Shown here: in pieces, positions 1-7,459 of the stretch | Position numbering within the stretch: the first letter of the stretch is position 1 | How the letters are laid out: every line of letters begins with the position of its first letter | Assembly: GCA_036521995.1 (NCBI GenBank) | Contig: DATDGR010000063.1 | Span: 1 to 14,451 of the forward strand | Source: Gp13-AA77 sp036521995 | GTDB lineage: Bacteria > Acidobacteriota > Terriglobia > UBA7540 | DNA: 14,451 bases | Direction of reading: 5' to 3' | Notes under the pieces: generated by a model | What the model saw: only the letters and a program-made list of their open reading frames with translations | Database searches by the model: none | What the model was told of the DNA's origin: nothing | Position numbers and translations under genes: made by a program

Positions 1-1686
1 GAGGCCGTCGACTGCGGCCTCGATCCTGCCAGACGGCTCAATGTTAAGGGCCCCGCCCGGCGGGCGCTTCAGCGGCACTGCCAGCTCGTCAGGCGGCGAA
101 GCGCCCAGCAGACCATAGATGTTGCTCAGGTGTTTGCGGTAGAGCCAGTCGAACTCCTCGTCATTCGACGTGGAGTGCTCGGGCCCGTACCACCAGCACC
201 AGTCGCTGCCCTCGGCGATCCACAGTTCCTGCTCGGCCAGACGCAACTTTTCCGGATCGACGCTCGGGTTGGCAGACTGCGCGGCAAAGAAAGTGCGTGC
301 ACCCGAGAGCAGGTCCCAGGCGCGATTGTCTTCCTCGGCGCCAATCCAGACGTCAAAGTTGGCGTTGATCCAGGAGCCTGGAACCAAGCGGGAAAGCCGG
401 CCAGGCTCGGAGAGCTCCAGGGCTTCACTGGCCGTCACCGCTCGGATCTCCGGGTCGCGAGCGAGCATTCCGTAGAAGGCGCGAAGGAACGGCCGGCCGT
501 TTTGAGGATAGAACTCCCAGGCATTTTCGCCGTCCAAGATCACCGAGACCACCGCTGGCCGGTCTCCCGTGCTACGCCCTGCCCGGCGGATGCGATCGAT
601 CAGGGATGCGGCCGCCGCTTCGGGAGCCACCGACGAATAAACGAAGCCGATCAAGTCCGATATCTCATGGTCGCGGAAGAAAAGCGTCACCGGACCCGAT
701 TTCGTATCCACCTGTTGAGGTCTGTAAAGCTCGTTTCCTCCCCAGGCCGTACCATCGTCCTGACGGTGGAAACCAATCCCCAGCGAGCGGCTGAGTACGC
801 CTTCGTCGGTCCCCGCCCAGCGAAAACCCTCGGCAGCCGCCAGATTGAGGACCTCCTCCGAGAGACTGCCCTCGCTAGGCCAGAAGCCTCTCGGAGGCTG
901 TCCGAACGTGCGCACGTGCAACTCGCGGGCGGCGCGAAGCTGGGCCCGCGCGTCCTCAGGATGACGGAATCGGCGCTGCGGCAACGGAACTCCCGGATGC
1001 GACTCGCGAGCCACCTCGGTGTCACACAGCAGCGGCAAGATGGGGTGGTAAAAGGGCGACGTCGAAAGCTCCACCTGGCCGCGCTGTGCAACAGTTCGAT
1101 GTTCTTCAAGCACAGCCTGAATGAGTTCGATCTCCTTGCGGCGCAGCAGGTGCTTATCTTTTTCGGTGAAACCGCGCTCCTGCTTTACCAGAGCGCGGAT
1201 CTCAACGTCGGATTCGAGCCACGTCTCTTCGAACCAAGCCAGTTGAGAAACAACCTGAAGATCGCGCACCTGCGGCTCGGTCAGGGCCGCAGCCAGGCGT
1301 GTACCGAGCGCGGCGGGATTTGCCTTTTCGTAGAGTTCGCGAAAGCGCGGGTACCGATTTAGCAGGTTTTCGCGATTCACCTGGAACGCATAGTGCAGCA
1401 GCCGCTCGCGCTCGGCCCGGCTGAGCTCAGCGGCGGCCTTGAACGCGACGTCAAAAGACTCTTCGCGAGCCCTATCGTGGGCGTAGTCTTCGAGTTGTAC
1501 CACCAGCGACGGTACCAGGTTAAAGGTGACGTGAACGGAAGGAAACGGGCGCAGTTCCGCCACCATCCCGTAATAATCCTTCAGCGCGTGAAGCCGCACC
1601 CAGGGCATGGTATAGCGGTCCTCCACCAGATCTTTATAAAAGGGCTGATGCTGATGCCACAGAAGCATCAAATAGGTTGGGGCCAT
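1..1686 (-). CDS. Glycoside hydrolase family 57 protein (COG1449 type), C-terminus cut by window edge
   Basis: Probable retaining alpha-glucan hydrolase or transferase of family GH57, acting on amylose or glycogen-like substrate; the exact specificity cannot be read from sequence. The first 562 codons are present. The N-terminus carries the family's first conserved block, WHQHQPFY (residues 10-17). The block GFWPSEGSLS places the expected nucleophile at Glu272, and VSVILDGENAW places the expected acid/base at Asp385. The last visible residues read PSGRIEAAVDGL with no stop; related proteins continue well past this point, so I infer that a substantial C-terminal part lies outside. The ATG at 1686 is the only usual start codon after an in-frame TAG at 1726-1728; a GGAAGG lies about 14 bases upstream, rather far for a ribosome site. 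No signal peptide is evident, suggesting a cytoplasmic enzyme. It is divergent from lptFG across 110 bases. Confidence 0.88.
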   Translation of the reverse strand, partial: MAPTYLMLLWHQHQPFYKDLVEDRYTMPWVRLHALKDYYGMVAELRPFPSVHVTFNLVPSLVVQLEDYAHDRAREESFDVAFKAAAELSRAERERLLHYAFQVNRENLLNRYPRFRELYEKANPAALGTRLAAALTEPQVRDLQVVSQLAWFEETWLESDVEIRALVKQERGFTEKDKHLLRRKEIELIQAVLEEHRTVAQRGQVELSTSPFYHPILPLLCDTEVARESHPGVPLPQRRFRHPEDARAQLRAARELHVRTFGQPPRGFWPSEGSLSEEVLNLAAAEGFRWAGTDEGVLSRSLGIGFHRQDDGTAWGGNELYRPQQVDTKSGPVTLFFRDHEISDLIGFVYSSVAPEAAAASLIDRIRRAGRSTGDRPAVVSVILDGENAWEFYPQNGRPFLRAFYGMLARDPEIRAVTASEALELSEPGRLSRLVPGSWINANFDVWIGAEEDNRAWDLLSGARTFFAAQSANPSVDPEKLRLAEQELWIAEGSDWCWWYGPEHSTSNDEEFDWLYRKHLSNIYGLLGASPPDELAVPLKRPPGGALNIEPSGRIEAAVDGL

Positions 1687-1796
1687 AAGAGTCGGCGGAT
1701 CCTTCCGGGCGATGAATCGCGTGTGCTAGCATGAAGTCGGCTACTGCCGGGGAGGTCGCGTCGGGGCCGGGTTGAGCCTAACCAGCGCTAGAGACC

Positions 1797-4106
1797 ATGC
1801 GGATTCTAACCCGCTACATCCTCAAGGAAGTCCTCTCGCACTCGTTGATCGGTCTGCTCGTCTTCACCTTCGTTATCTATATCCCGCAGATCAGCCGGTT
1901 ACTCGAGGTGGTCGCCCGCCGGAATCTGCCGCCGGTCACCATCGTTCTCCTGTTCCTGGCGCCTGTGCCGGCCATCCTGACGCTGACCATCCCCATGGCG
2001 GTGCTCGTCGGCGTGCTTCTCGGGCTAAGTCGTTTGGCGGCGGACGGCGAGGTGATTGCAGCGCGGGCGGTCGGAATAGGGGTGGGCCGCTTTGCCGGGC
2101 CGGTAGTAGCCTACGCCCTGGCCGGGTGGTTGATCGCTTCTGCCATGAGCCTGTACCTCGCCCCGGAATCGAACCTCGCGCTCGCCCGAAAAGAGGCCCA
2201 GATTCGAAACAGTCAGGCCGCCTACGAGATTCAGCCGCGCGTCTTCATCGAGCAATTCCCCAAGCTGCTGATGTACGTTCAGGACCTCAAGCGCGACCGC
2301 TGGCGAAATGTCTTCATCGCCGAAACCGGCGAATCCGGTCCGCCGAGAGTGACCTTAGCGGAAACGGGCACCGTTGTCAACGACGCACACTCGGGCAGCC
2401 TGGTGCTTCACCTCGAAAACGGCGCCACGCACGAAATCGATCCTCAGGACCCAGCTCGCTATTCGGTGGCCTCCTTCACTGAGACCGACATCCCGCTGCC
2501 ACCGCCGCCCAGCGACGCCGCTACGGCCCAGCCGCACTCGCCGGCCGTGCAGCCGCTGCGCGCCCTTGTGACCCTGGCCCGGCACTCGCCCGATCCCCAA
2601 GACCGGCGCACCGCCCAGGTGGAGATCAACTACCGTCTGGCGCTGCCCGTAGCCTCACTGGTGCTGGCTCTGGTGGGTATTCCGCTGGGCTTGTTCAGCC
2701 GTAAGGGCGGCAAGGCCGTCGGCGTGATGGTGACCATTTCCCTCGTCTTCGTTTACTACATTCTGATGGCGTTCGGCCTCAGTCTTGCCAAGCAGGGACG
2801 CCTCCCGCCCCTGGTGGGCCTATGGGTGGCGAATCTGGCGTTCGCCTTGGCGGGCACCCTGATGCTCTCCCGCCTAGGCCACGTCCGCTCTCGCATCCAG
2901 TTCATCCAGGAGTGGTTCGAAGACCTGGGCCGCAGTTTCGATTGGACGCGGCGGCGGCAGCAGCGTCCGGTGGCGCGGGTGACCCCGGCCAAGGCGGCTC
3001 CCCCGGGCAGCGCGTTCTTCCAGATCCTCGACCTCTATGTGATTCGCGGCTGGTTCTTGTATTTCGCCCTGCTCCTTGTCACCTTCGTGGGCATCTACAT
3101 GGTGTTCGATTTCTTTCAGCTTCTCGGGGACATCGTTCGCAATCACGCTAATCCGGCGCTGGTTCTCGATTATTACCGCTACCTGTGCCCTTACGTGATC
3201 TACGTGATGCTGCCGCTGTCCGTCCTAGTGGCCACGCTGGTCAACTTCAGCCTGCTGACCAAAACCAACCAGATCACAGCCATCAAGGCCGTGGGCGTGA
3301 GCCTTTACCGGCTTTCACTGCCGGTGCTGGCCATCGGCGCCCTACTGAGCGCAGGCATGTTTGTGCTCGGCGACCAGTACCTTCCCGAAACCAACCAGCG
3401 ACAGAGCGCCTACCGCAACGAGATTAAAGGACGGCCTCCGCAGACCTACCGCACGCCGGACGTGCAGTGGATCTTCGGTCAGTCCAGCCGCATCTACAAC
3501 TACCGGTTCTTCGACCCCAACCATGACGTCTTTGCCAATCTGTCGGTCTTCGAGTTCGATCCGGTCACCTTCCGCATGACCCGCCGTCTGTACGCCGAGC
3601 GCGCCTTCTGGGAACCACACATCCCAGGTTGGGTGCTCGAGGACGGCTGGGCCCGCGATCTGGCGAGTGGCAAGGTAACGGCATTCAACACCTTCGCGGT
3701 CGCAACCTTCGGTGAAATAAGCGAATCGCCGGAATACTTCAAAAAAGAGGTCAAGACGTCCGAACAGATGAGCGCCGTCGAGCTCAGAACATACATCCAG
3801 GAGCTGCGACAGGGCGGATTTGACGTGGTGCCGCTCTCCGTCCAGCTCAATCACAAGTTCTCCTACCCTCTGATCGCCTTTGTAGTCGGCCTGATCGGAA
3901 TTCCCTTCTCCTTCACCGCCGGGCGCAAAGGGGCGCTCACTGGGATCGCCGTCAGCATCGGCATCGCCATTGTCTACTGGTCCGTGTCGAGCCTGTTCGA
4001 AGCCATGGGCAGCCTGGGCCAACTTCCTCCGGCGGTGGCCGCCTGGTCGCCCGACGTCTTATTCGGACTAGGGGGCGTCTACCTCCTCCTCCGCGTCCGC
4101 ACCTGA
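1797..4106 (+). CDS. lptFG: Fused LptF-LptG type LPS-export permease (YjgP/YjgQ family, two modules in one chain)
   Basis: Inner-membrane permease of the lipopolysaccharide export ABC transporter, which normally works with the ATPase LptB and the periplasmic bridge LptC/LptA. At 769 residues it is about twice the usual 350-400. Module 1 (1-360) has membrane segments near 15-36, 48-78, 98-122, 281-300, 306-331 and 337-360, with a periplasmic region around 125-275. A basic linker (361-404, rich in Arg) joins module 2 (405-769), which starts again with ILDLYVIRGWF, mirroring ILTRYILKEVL at the true N-terminus. Paired motifs recur: VIAARAVGIG (86-95) with ITAIKAVGVS (493-502), and LALPVASLVLALVGIPLGL (281-299) with FSYPLIAFVVGLIGIPFSF (688-706). 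The reading frame is continuous through the linker, so this is a genuine fusion. The ATG at 1797 gives a typical family N-terminus, although the ribosome site is weak. No lptB or lptC is in the window. Confidence 0.92.
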   Translation: MRILTRYILKEVLSHSLIGLLVFTFVIYIPQISRLLEVVARRNLPPVTIVLLFLAPVPAILTLTIPMAVLVGVLLGLSRLAADGEVIAARAVGIGVGRFAGPVVAYALAGWLIASAMSLYLAPESNLALARKEAQIRNSQAAYEIQPRVFIEQFPKLLMYVQDLKRDRWRNVFIAETGESGPPRVTLAETGTVVNDAHSGSLVLHLENGATHEIDPQDPARYSVASFTETDIPLPPPPSDAATAQPHSPAVQPLRALVTLARHSPDPQDRRTAQVEINYRLALPVASLVLALVGIPLGLFSRKGGKAVGVMVTISLVFVYYILMAFGLSLAKQGRLPPLVGLWVANLAFALAGTLMLSRLGHVRSRIQFIQEWFEDLGRSFDWTRRRQQRPVARVTPAKAAPPGSAFFQILDLYVIRGWFLYFALLLVTFVGIYMVFDFFQLLGDIVRNHANPALVLDYYRYLCPYVIYVMLPLSVLVATLVNFSLLTKTNQITAIKAVGVSLYRLSLPVLAIGALLSAGMFVLGDQYLPETNQRQSAYRNEIKGRPPQTYRTPDVQWIFGQSSRIYNYRFFDPNHDVFANLSVFEFDPVTFRMTRRLYAERAFWEPHIPGWVLEDGWARDLASGKVTAFNTFAVATFGEISESPEYFKKEVKTSEQMSAVELRTYIQELRQGGFDVVPLSVQLNHKFSYPLIAFVVGLIGIPFSFTAGRKGALTGIAVSIGIAIVYWSVSSLFEAMGSLGQLPPAVAAWSPDVLFGLGGVYLLLRVRT

Positions 4107-4241
4107 AGTGGGCGCGGCGACCTCGGTAATGGTCACGACATCCAACACATCGTCCAACTCCCGAGGCAGCTGCGCAAAGTCCGCGCCACCCGCCGTCCAT
4201 GTGTCACCTGCCGCGCGGCTCGCCTCAGCCGCTAATTCTGT

Positions 4242-4247
4242 TAGAAT
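4242..4247 (+). promoter_or_regulatory. Possible -10 box (TAGAAT) ahead of icd
   Basis: This is the only AT-rich stretch in the 170-base gap before icd. TAGAAT lies 29 bases from the start codon, inside a small inverted repeat ATTCT-GTT-AGAAT (4235-4247). No good -35 box is visible 16-18 bases upstream, so this is a tentative call. The repeat could be an operator or chance. Confidence 0.3.
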
Positions 4248-4276
4248 AACCGGCTTGCACCACAGGAGCCGACAGA

Positions 4277-5695
4277 ATGAACCAAGTTTTCAATGGAGTT
4301 TCCGCGCCGTCATCGGGCGCGGCGATCACGTTCTGGGGCGGTGCTTTTCAGGTTCCCGATCGCCCCATCATTCCGTACATCGAGGGCGATGGGACGGGAC
4401 GCGACATCTGGAAGGCGTCTCAGCGCGTGTTTGACGCGGCCGTAGAGAAGAGTTTCGGCGGCAGGCGCCGCATCGAGTGGTACGAGGTCTTCGCAGGTGA
4501 GAAAGCCTTCCGCCAATTCGGTGAGTGGCTTCCGGAAGGGACTCTCGACGCTATCAAGGCGTTCCGCATCGCCATCAAGGGACCACTCACCACACCCGTG
4601 GGAGGTGGCATCCGCAGCTTGAACGTGGCCCTGCGCCAACTGCTGAATCTTTACGCCTGCTGGCGGCCGGTGAAGTACATCCCGGGCGTGCCGTCGCCGG
4701 TACGCAGCCCGGAGCAGATGAACATCGTCATCTTCCGCGAGAACACCGAAGACGTATACGCGGGCATCGAATGGCGCGAAGGAACGACGGAGGCCCAAAG
4801 GGTGATCGGCTTCATCAACCAGCAACTCCAGGCGGACGGCGCAAAGAAGCAGATCCGGACCGATTCGGGCATCGGCATCAAGCCTATTTCGATCACCGGG
4901 ACCCAACAGCTCGTGCGGCGCGGAATCCGGTATGCTCTCGACCACGGTCTGAAGACGGTTACGCTCGTGCACAAGGGCAACATCATGAAGTTCACCGAAG
5001 GCGCCTTCCGGGACTGGGGCTACCAGCTTGCCCGCCAGGAATTCCGCGAGCGCATCGTGACCGAGCGCGAGAGCTGGATTCTGGATGGCAAAGACAAGAA
5101 TCCCCAGGCCAGCGTAGCCGAGCTCGCAGCCGAGCTCGAGCCCGGCCTTGAGATGGCGCCGGACGACTTCAAGCGCACGGTGGCCGAAGAGGTGAAAACG
5201 TGTCTCGATTCGCTTTACGCCACTCATGGCCGCGGCCAGTGGAAGCAGCGGGTGCTGGTGAACGACCGCATCGCGGACTCGATCTTCCAGCAGATCCTCA
5301 CCCGCGCCGGCGAGTACCAGGTACTCTGCACGCCCAACCTGAACGGCGATTATCTTTCCGACGCCTGTGCAGCGCAGATCGGAGGTCTCGGCTTGGCGCC
5401 AGGCGCAAACATCGGCGACGGCTACGGCGTCTTCGAAGCAACCCACGGCACGGCGCCCAAATATGCTGACAAGGACGTGATCAACCCTTCGGCCGTGATC
5501 CGCTCCGGCGCCTTGATGTTCGAGTTCATGGGCTGGCCCGAGGTAAGCGGGCGGATCGAGAGGGCACTTGCTTCCGCCATCGGCCAACGGAGCGTCACGT
5601 ACGACCTGGAACGCCTGATGAAAATGGAAGGAGCGACCGGCGTTCAGAAGCTCTCCACCAGCGGGTTTGCCAGCGCGATCATTGAGAATCTGTAG
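4277..5695 (+). CDS. icd: NADP-dependent isocitrate dehydrogenase, long form
   Basis: TCA-cycle enzyme that oxidatively decarboxylates isocitrate to 2-oxoglutarate with NADP, in the cytoplasm, normally as a homodimer. The protein is 472 residues against about 416 in E. coli. Substrate-site motifs are intact: GPLTTPVGGGIRSLNVALRQ (102-121) with Ser114 at the position of the E. coli phosphorylation serine, plus Arg120, Arg130, Arg154 and Tyr161. Lys233 is in HKGNIMKFTEG. Metal-binding aspartates lie in NDRIAD (Asp330) and NGDYLSDACA (Asp358, Asp362). HGTAPKYADKDVINP (390-404) has the Lys395-Tyr396 pair associated with NADP preference. The extra length is mostly a charged, helix-like insert at about 275-325, before the NDRIAD motif; cyanobacterial enzymes have a comparable size. 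The start is supported by AGGAG at 4264-4268, eight bases before ATG. It appears monocistronic. Confidence 0.96.
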   Translation: MNQVFNGVSAPSSGAAITFWGGAFQVPDRPIIPYIEGDGTGRDIWKASQRVFDAAVEKSFGGRRRIEWYEVFAGEKAFRQFGEWLPEGTLDAIKAFRIAIKGPLTTPVGGGIRSLNVALRQLLNLYACWRPVKYIPGVPSPVRSPEQMNIVIFRENTEDVYAGIEWREGTTEAQRVIGFINQQLQADGAKKQIRTDSGIGIKPISITGTQQLVRRGIRYALDHGLKTVTLVHKGNIMKFTEGAFRDWGYQLARQEFRERIVTERESWILDGKDKNPQASVAELAAELEPGLEMAPDDFKRTVAEEVKTCLDSLYATHGRGQWKQRVLVNDRIADSIFQQILTRAGEYQVLCTPNLNGDYLSDACAAQIGGLGLAPGANIGDGYGVFEATHGTAPKYADKDVINPSAVIRSGALMFEFMGWPEVSGRIERALASAIGQRSVTYDLERLMKMEGATGVQKLSTSGFASAIIENL

Positions 5696-5785
5696 TGGCG
5701 CAGGCGCCGGTAGTCGCCCTTGTAGAATCAAAGAGTTAGCTCCTGGGGAAGCCGCTAGGAGAACCGCAGCCTTCTTGCCCGCCCC

Positions 5786-5828
5786 TAAAGCCCAACGCCA
5801 TTCGGCCGACATTATTAGGTGGGCTTTA
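5786..5828. repeat. 9-bp inverted repeat after icd (possible terminator stem)
   Basis: TAAAGCCCA (5786-5794) is followed after 25 bases by its exact complement TGGGCTTTA (5820-5828), 90 bases after the icd stop and 34 before the next start codon. There is no U-tract after the stem and the loop is long, so a rho-independent terminator is doubtful. An operator or leader structure for the HDOD gene is equally possible. Confidence 0.3.
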
Positions 5829-5862
5829 ATAACACATACGGTAGGATTGTCGGTGCTGACAT

Positions 5863-6709
5863 ATGGCTGAGGAGAATTCAAAATCGGATTTGTCCAAGAA
5901 GCCTTGGGCGCTGATTAATCTGCCACCCTTTCCCGGGGTTGCAGCCCGGATTCTGCAGCTTCTTTCCAAAGACGACGCCGGCATGAAGGACCTTGCCGCC
6001 TTGATCCGAACGGACATCGCGTTCTCCAGCGAAATACTCACTTTGGCGAACTCGGCTCTGTTTGCTTTCCGCACTGAGATCAACAGTATCCTGCAAGCCA
6101 CCGTTCTGCTGGGGCTCGGGCGCGTTAAGGCGATCGCCTTGACCGTCGGTATGAGGTCCTACGTGACGGATTCCCTCAAGCTTCCCGCGTTGCTAGCGTG
6201 CTGGCGTCATAGCCTGGCTTGCGCGGTCCTGTGTGAGGAGATGGCTCCGGCCTGCATGTTTGAGGGACGTTGCCTATGTTGCTGGCCTCATGCATGACGT
6301 GGGCAGACTCGCTCTAACGGTTGTCGAACCGGCCCGGTACAGTAACTTGATTCTGGAAGCCGAAGGGAAGGCCTTGAATGTTCTAGACAGAGAGCGGGAG
6401 CTGTTCGGGGTGGACCATTGCGAGGCGGGCAGCTGGCTGGCCGAACAGTGGAAGCTGCCGCCGCACTTTGCCGAAGTTGCAGCGCACCATCACGAGCCCT
6501 GCAAACCGGGGAAGGTCGACATGGTCTCGCTAGTTCAGGTCGCCTGCCGGCTGGCGGACTGCATCGGCTTTTCGGCGGTCCGACCGCTCAACCCATTGAG
6601 CTTCGACAGTATTCTCCTCGAGCTCCCCTCAGCGGCCCATAAGCGCCTTGCTTTTGACCAATCGGAATTGACCTTCAAAGTCGCCATGAAGATCAACTCT
6701 GTCGAGTAA
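5863..6709 (+). pseudogene. HDOD-domain signalling protein split by a +1 frameshift
   Basis: HDOD proteins are signalling output proteins related to HD phosphohydrolases; stand-alone members are cytoplasmic and their partners are usually unknown. The first frame (5863-6297, 144 codons) gives LPPFPGVAARILQLLS, then LIRTDIAFSSEILTLANSAL and a TVLLGLGRVKAIALTVG helix, as expected for the HDOD N-half. It then degenerates and stops at 6295-6297. The second frame (to TAA at 6709) continues as VAYVAGLMHDVGRLAL, then DHCEAGSWLAEQWKLPPHF and AAHHHEP, the C-half. Removing one G from GGG at 6264-6266 joins them as ACMFEDVAYVAGLMHDVG, about 281 residues, the usual size. The His-Asp pair of the HD superfamily (6293-6298) is kept, unlike in many HDOD proteins. 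This is either a real recent mutation or a sequencing error. No good ribosome site precedes the ATG at 5863. Confidence 0.85.
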
Positions 6710-7023
6710 GTACGCCCTCAGCACCTAATCCAGACGTCGAGGCTGATCGCGGCCCCCAAACACGGTCCTCGCCACGTCAGTCATGTTGAAGCATCGACCT
6801 TCTACCCAGCAGCGGGTTCCCTATTTGGCCTGAATCGATACTTGCGTCACATCCCGAAGCAACCTCGATTCGCCTAACCCACCAAAGGCCCGGACATTCA
6901 CAAATGTTTATTTGACACACAACACGTGCTTGTTTATCCTTGGGTAAGGGGGGGCTAATTCAAGGGGTCGCTGGCAGGCTTTTCGAAAAACGGTCCGCCG
7001 GTGGTAATCGGGGCAGAATAGCC
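6710..7023. other. Intergenic region between the HDOD gene and the XRE gene
   Basis: This 314-base gap shows no convincing reading frame or RNA gene in its first 190 bases. The right part holds the XRE promoter (6912-6940) and a leader of about 75 bases. A run of seven G (6949-6955 region) lies just after the predicted transcription start. Confidence 0.5.
6912..6940 (+). promoter_or_regulatory. Sigma-70 type promoter of the XRE regulator, with operator-like repeats
   Basis: TTGACA (6912-6917), a 17-base spacer and TATCCT (6935-6940) make a perfect -35 box and a four-of-six -10 box at ideal spacing, predicting a start near 6947. Repeats overlap it: TGTTTAT at 6905-6911 and again at 6931-6937, the inverted repeat CAAAT-GTTT-ATTTG at 6901-6914, and the palindrome CACGTG at 6923-6928. 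Such sites could bind the regulator itself, but that is inference. Confidence 0.6.
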
Positions 7024-7386
7024 GTGCAGATTGGCGATATTGTAAAGCATCTCCGCGCCACCAGAATGCTCACCCAAGAGGAGTTGGCTCTCCAACTGGG
7101 AATTAGCGCCAGTTACCTTTCCTTGCTCGAAAACGGAAAGAGGCCCGCCACGAAGCGTGTTCTTCGCTGCCTGGCCGGCCATCTCGACGTACCCGCAGGC
7201 TACTTCGTCATTCATGAACTGAACCTGACGGAACTCGCGCCCCGCCACCGGTCGCTGGTGAAAGCCCTGCGTCGGGAACTTGTCAAACCCGCCTTTGAGC
7301 GTGTCTTTGCGAAGCGGCGAAAAACCGTGGCAGCCGCTTCTGCTCCCAAGCCTCCTGACGAGCAAACCGGACAGCCGAGCCAGTGA
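7024..7386 (+). CDS. XRE-family helix-turn-helix transcriptional regulator
   Basis: Small DNA-binding protein of 120 residues; its target genes are unknown. Residues about 5-60 form a Cro/CI-type HTH_3 domain: IGDIVKHLRATRMLTQEELA, then LGISASYLSLLENGKRPAT with the classical second and third helices, then VLRCLAGHLDVPAGYFV. The second half is a basic tail (LVKALRRELVKP, FAKRRKT) ending in a Pro/Gln-rich stretch, with no recognisable ligand or protease domain. I chose GTG at 7024 because the protein then begins just before the domain as usual. The longer frame opening at TTG 6940 would start inside the predicted -10 box and so would not be transcribed. The ribosome site is weak (GGGGC about nine bases upstream). 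The gene stands alone, facing tal-pgi tail to tail. Confidence 0.82.
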   Translation: MQIGDIVKHLRATRMLTQEELALQLGISASYLSLLENGKRPATKRVLRCLAGHLDVPAGYFVIHELNLTELAPRHRSLVKALRRELVKPAFERVFAKRRKTVAAASAPKPPDEQTGQPSQ

Positions 7387-7393
7387 CCACCCG

Positions 7394-7444
7394 GGAGCTC
7401 CCGACATCCTATGTATCTCACCAGGCGCCCTAGGATCGGGCTCC
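7394..7444. terminator. Candidate bidirectional terminator between xre and tal-pgi
   Basis: GGAG (7394-7397), CCCG (7400-7403) and ATCCTA (7406-7411) pair with TAGGAT, CGGG and CTCC (7431-7444), giving 14 pairs with two 2-base bulges and a 19-base loop. It lies exactly between the stops of two convergent genes (7386 and 7460). No U-tract is seen on either strand, so function is inferred from position and stem strength. Confidence 0.4.
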
Positions 7445-7459
7445 TCCAAATCATCCGGC

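Noticed and set aside
130..1362. Plus-strand open frame of 410 codons
   Set aside because: It is the antisense of the GH57 gene. Its product is Arg-rich without recognisable motifs, while the minus strand carries the family's catalytic blocks. High GC makes such frames common.
4310..5881. Minus-strand open frame of 523 codons
   Set aside because: It lies almost wholly antisense to icd, whose motifs are complete. No conserved motif or ribosome site supports it.
6940..7023. Longer N-terminus for the XRE protein from TTG 6940
   Set aside because: That codon begins at the last base of the predicted -10 box, upstream of the predicted transcript start. The added residues match no domain.
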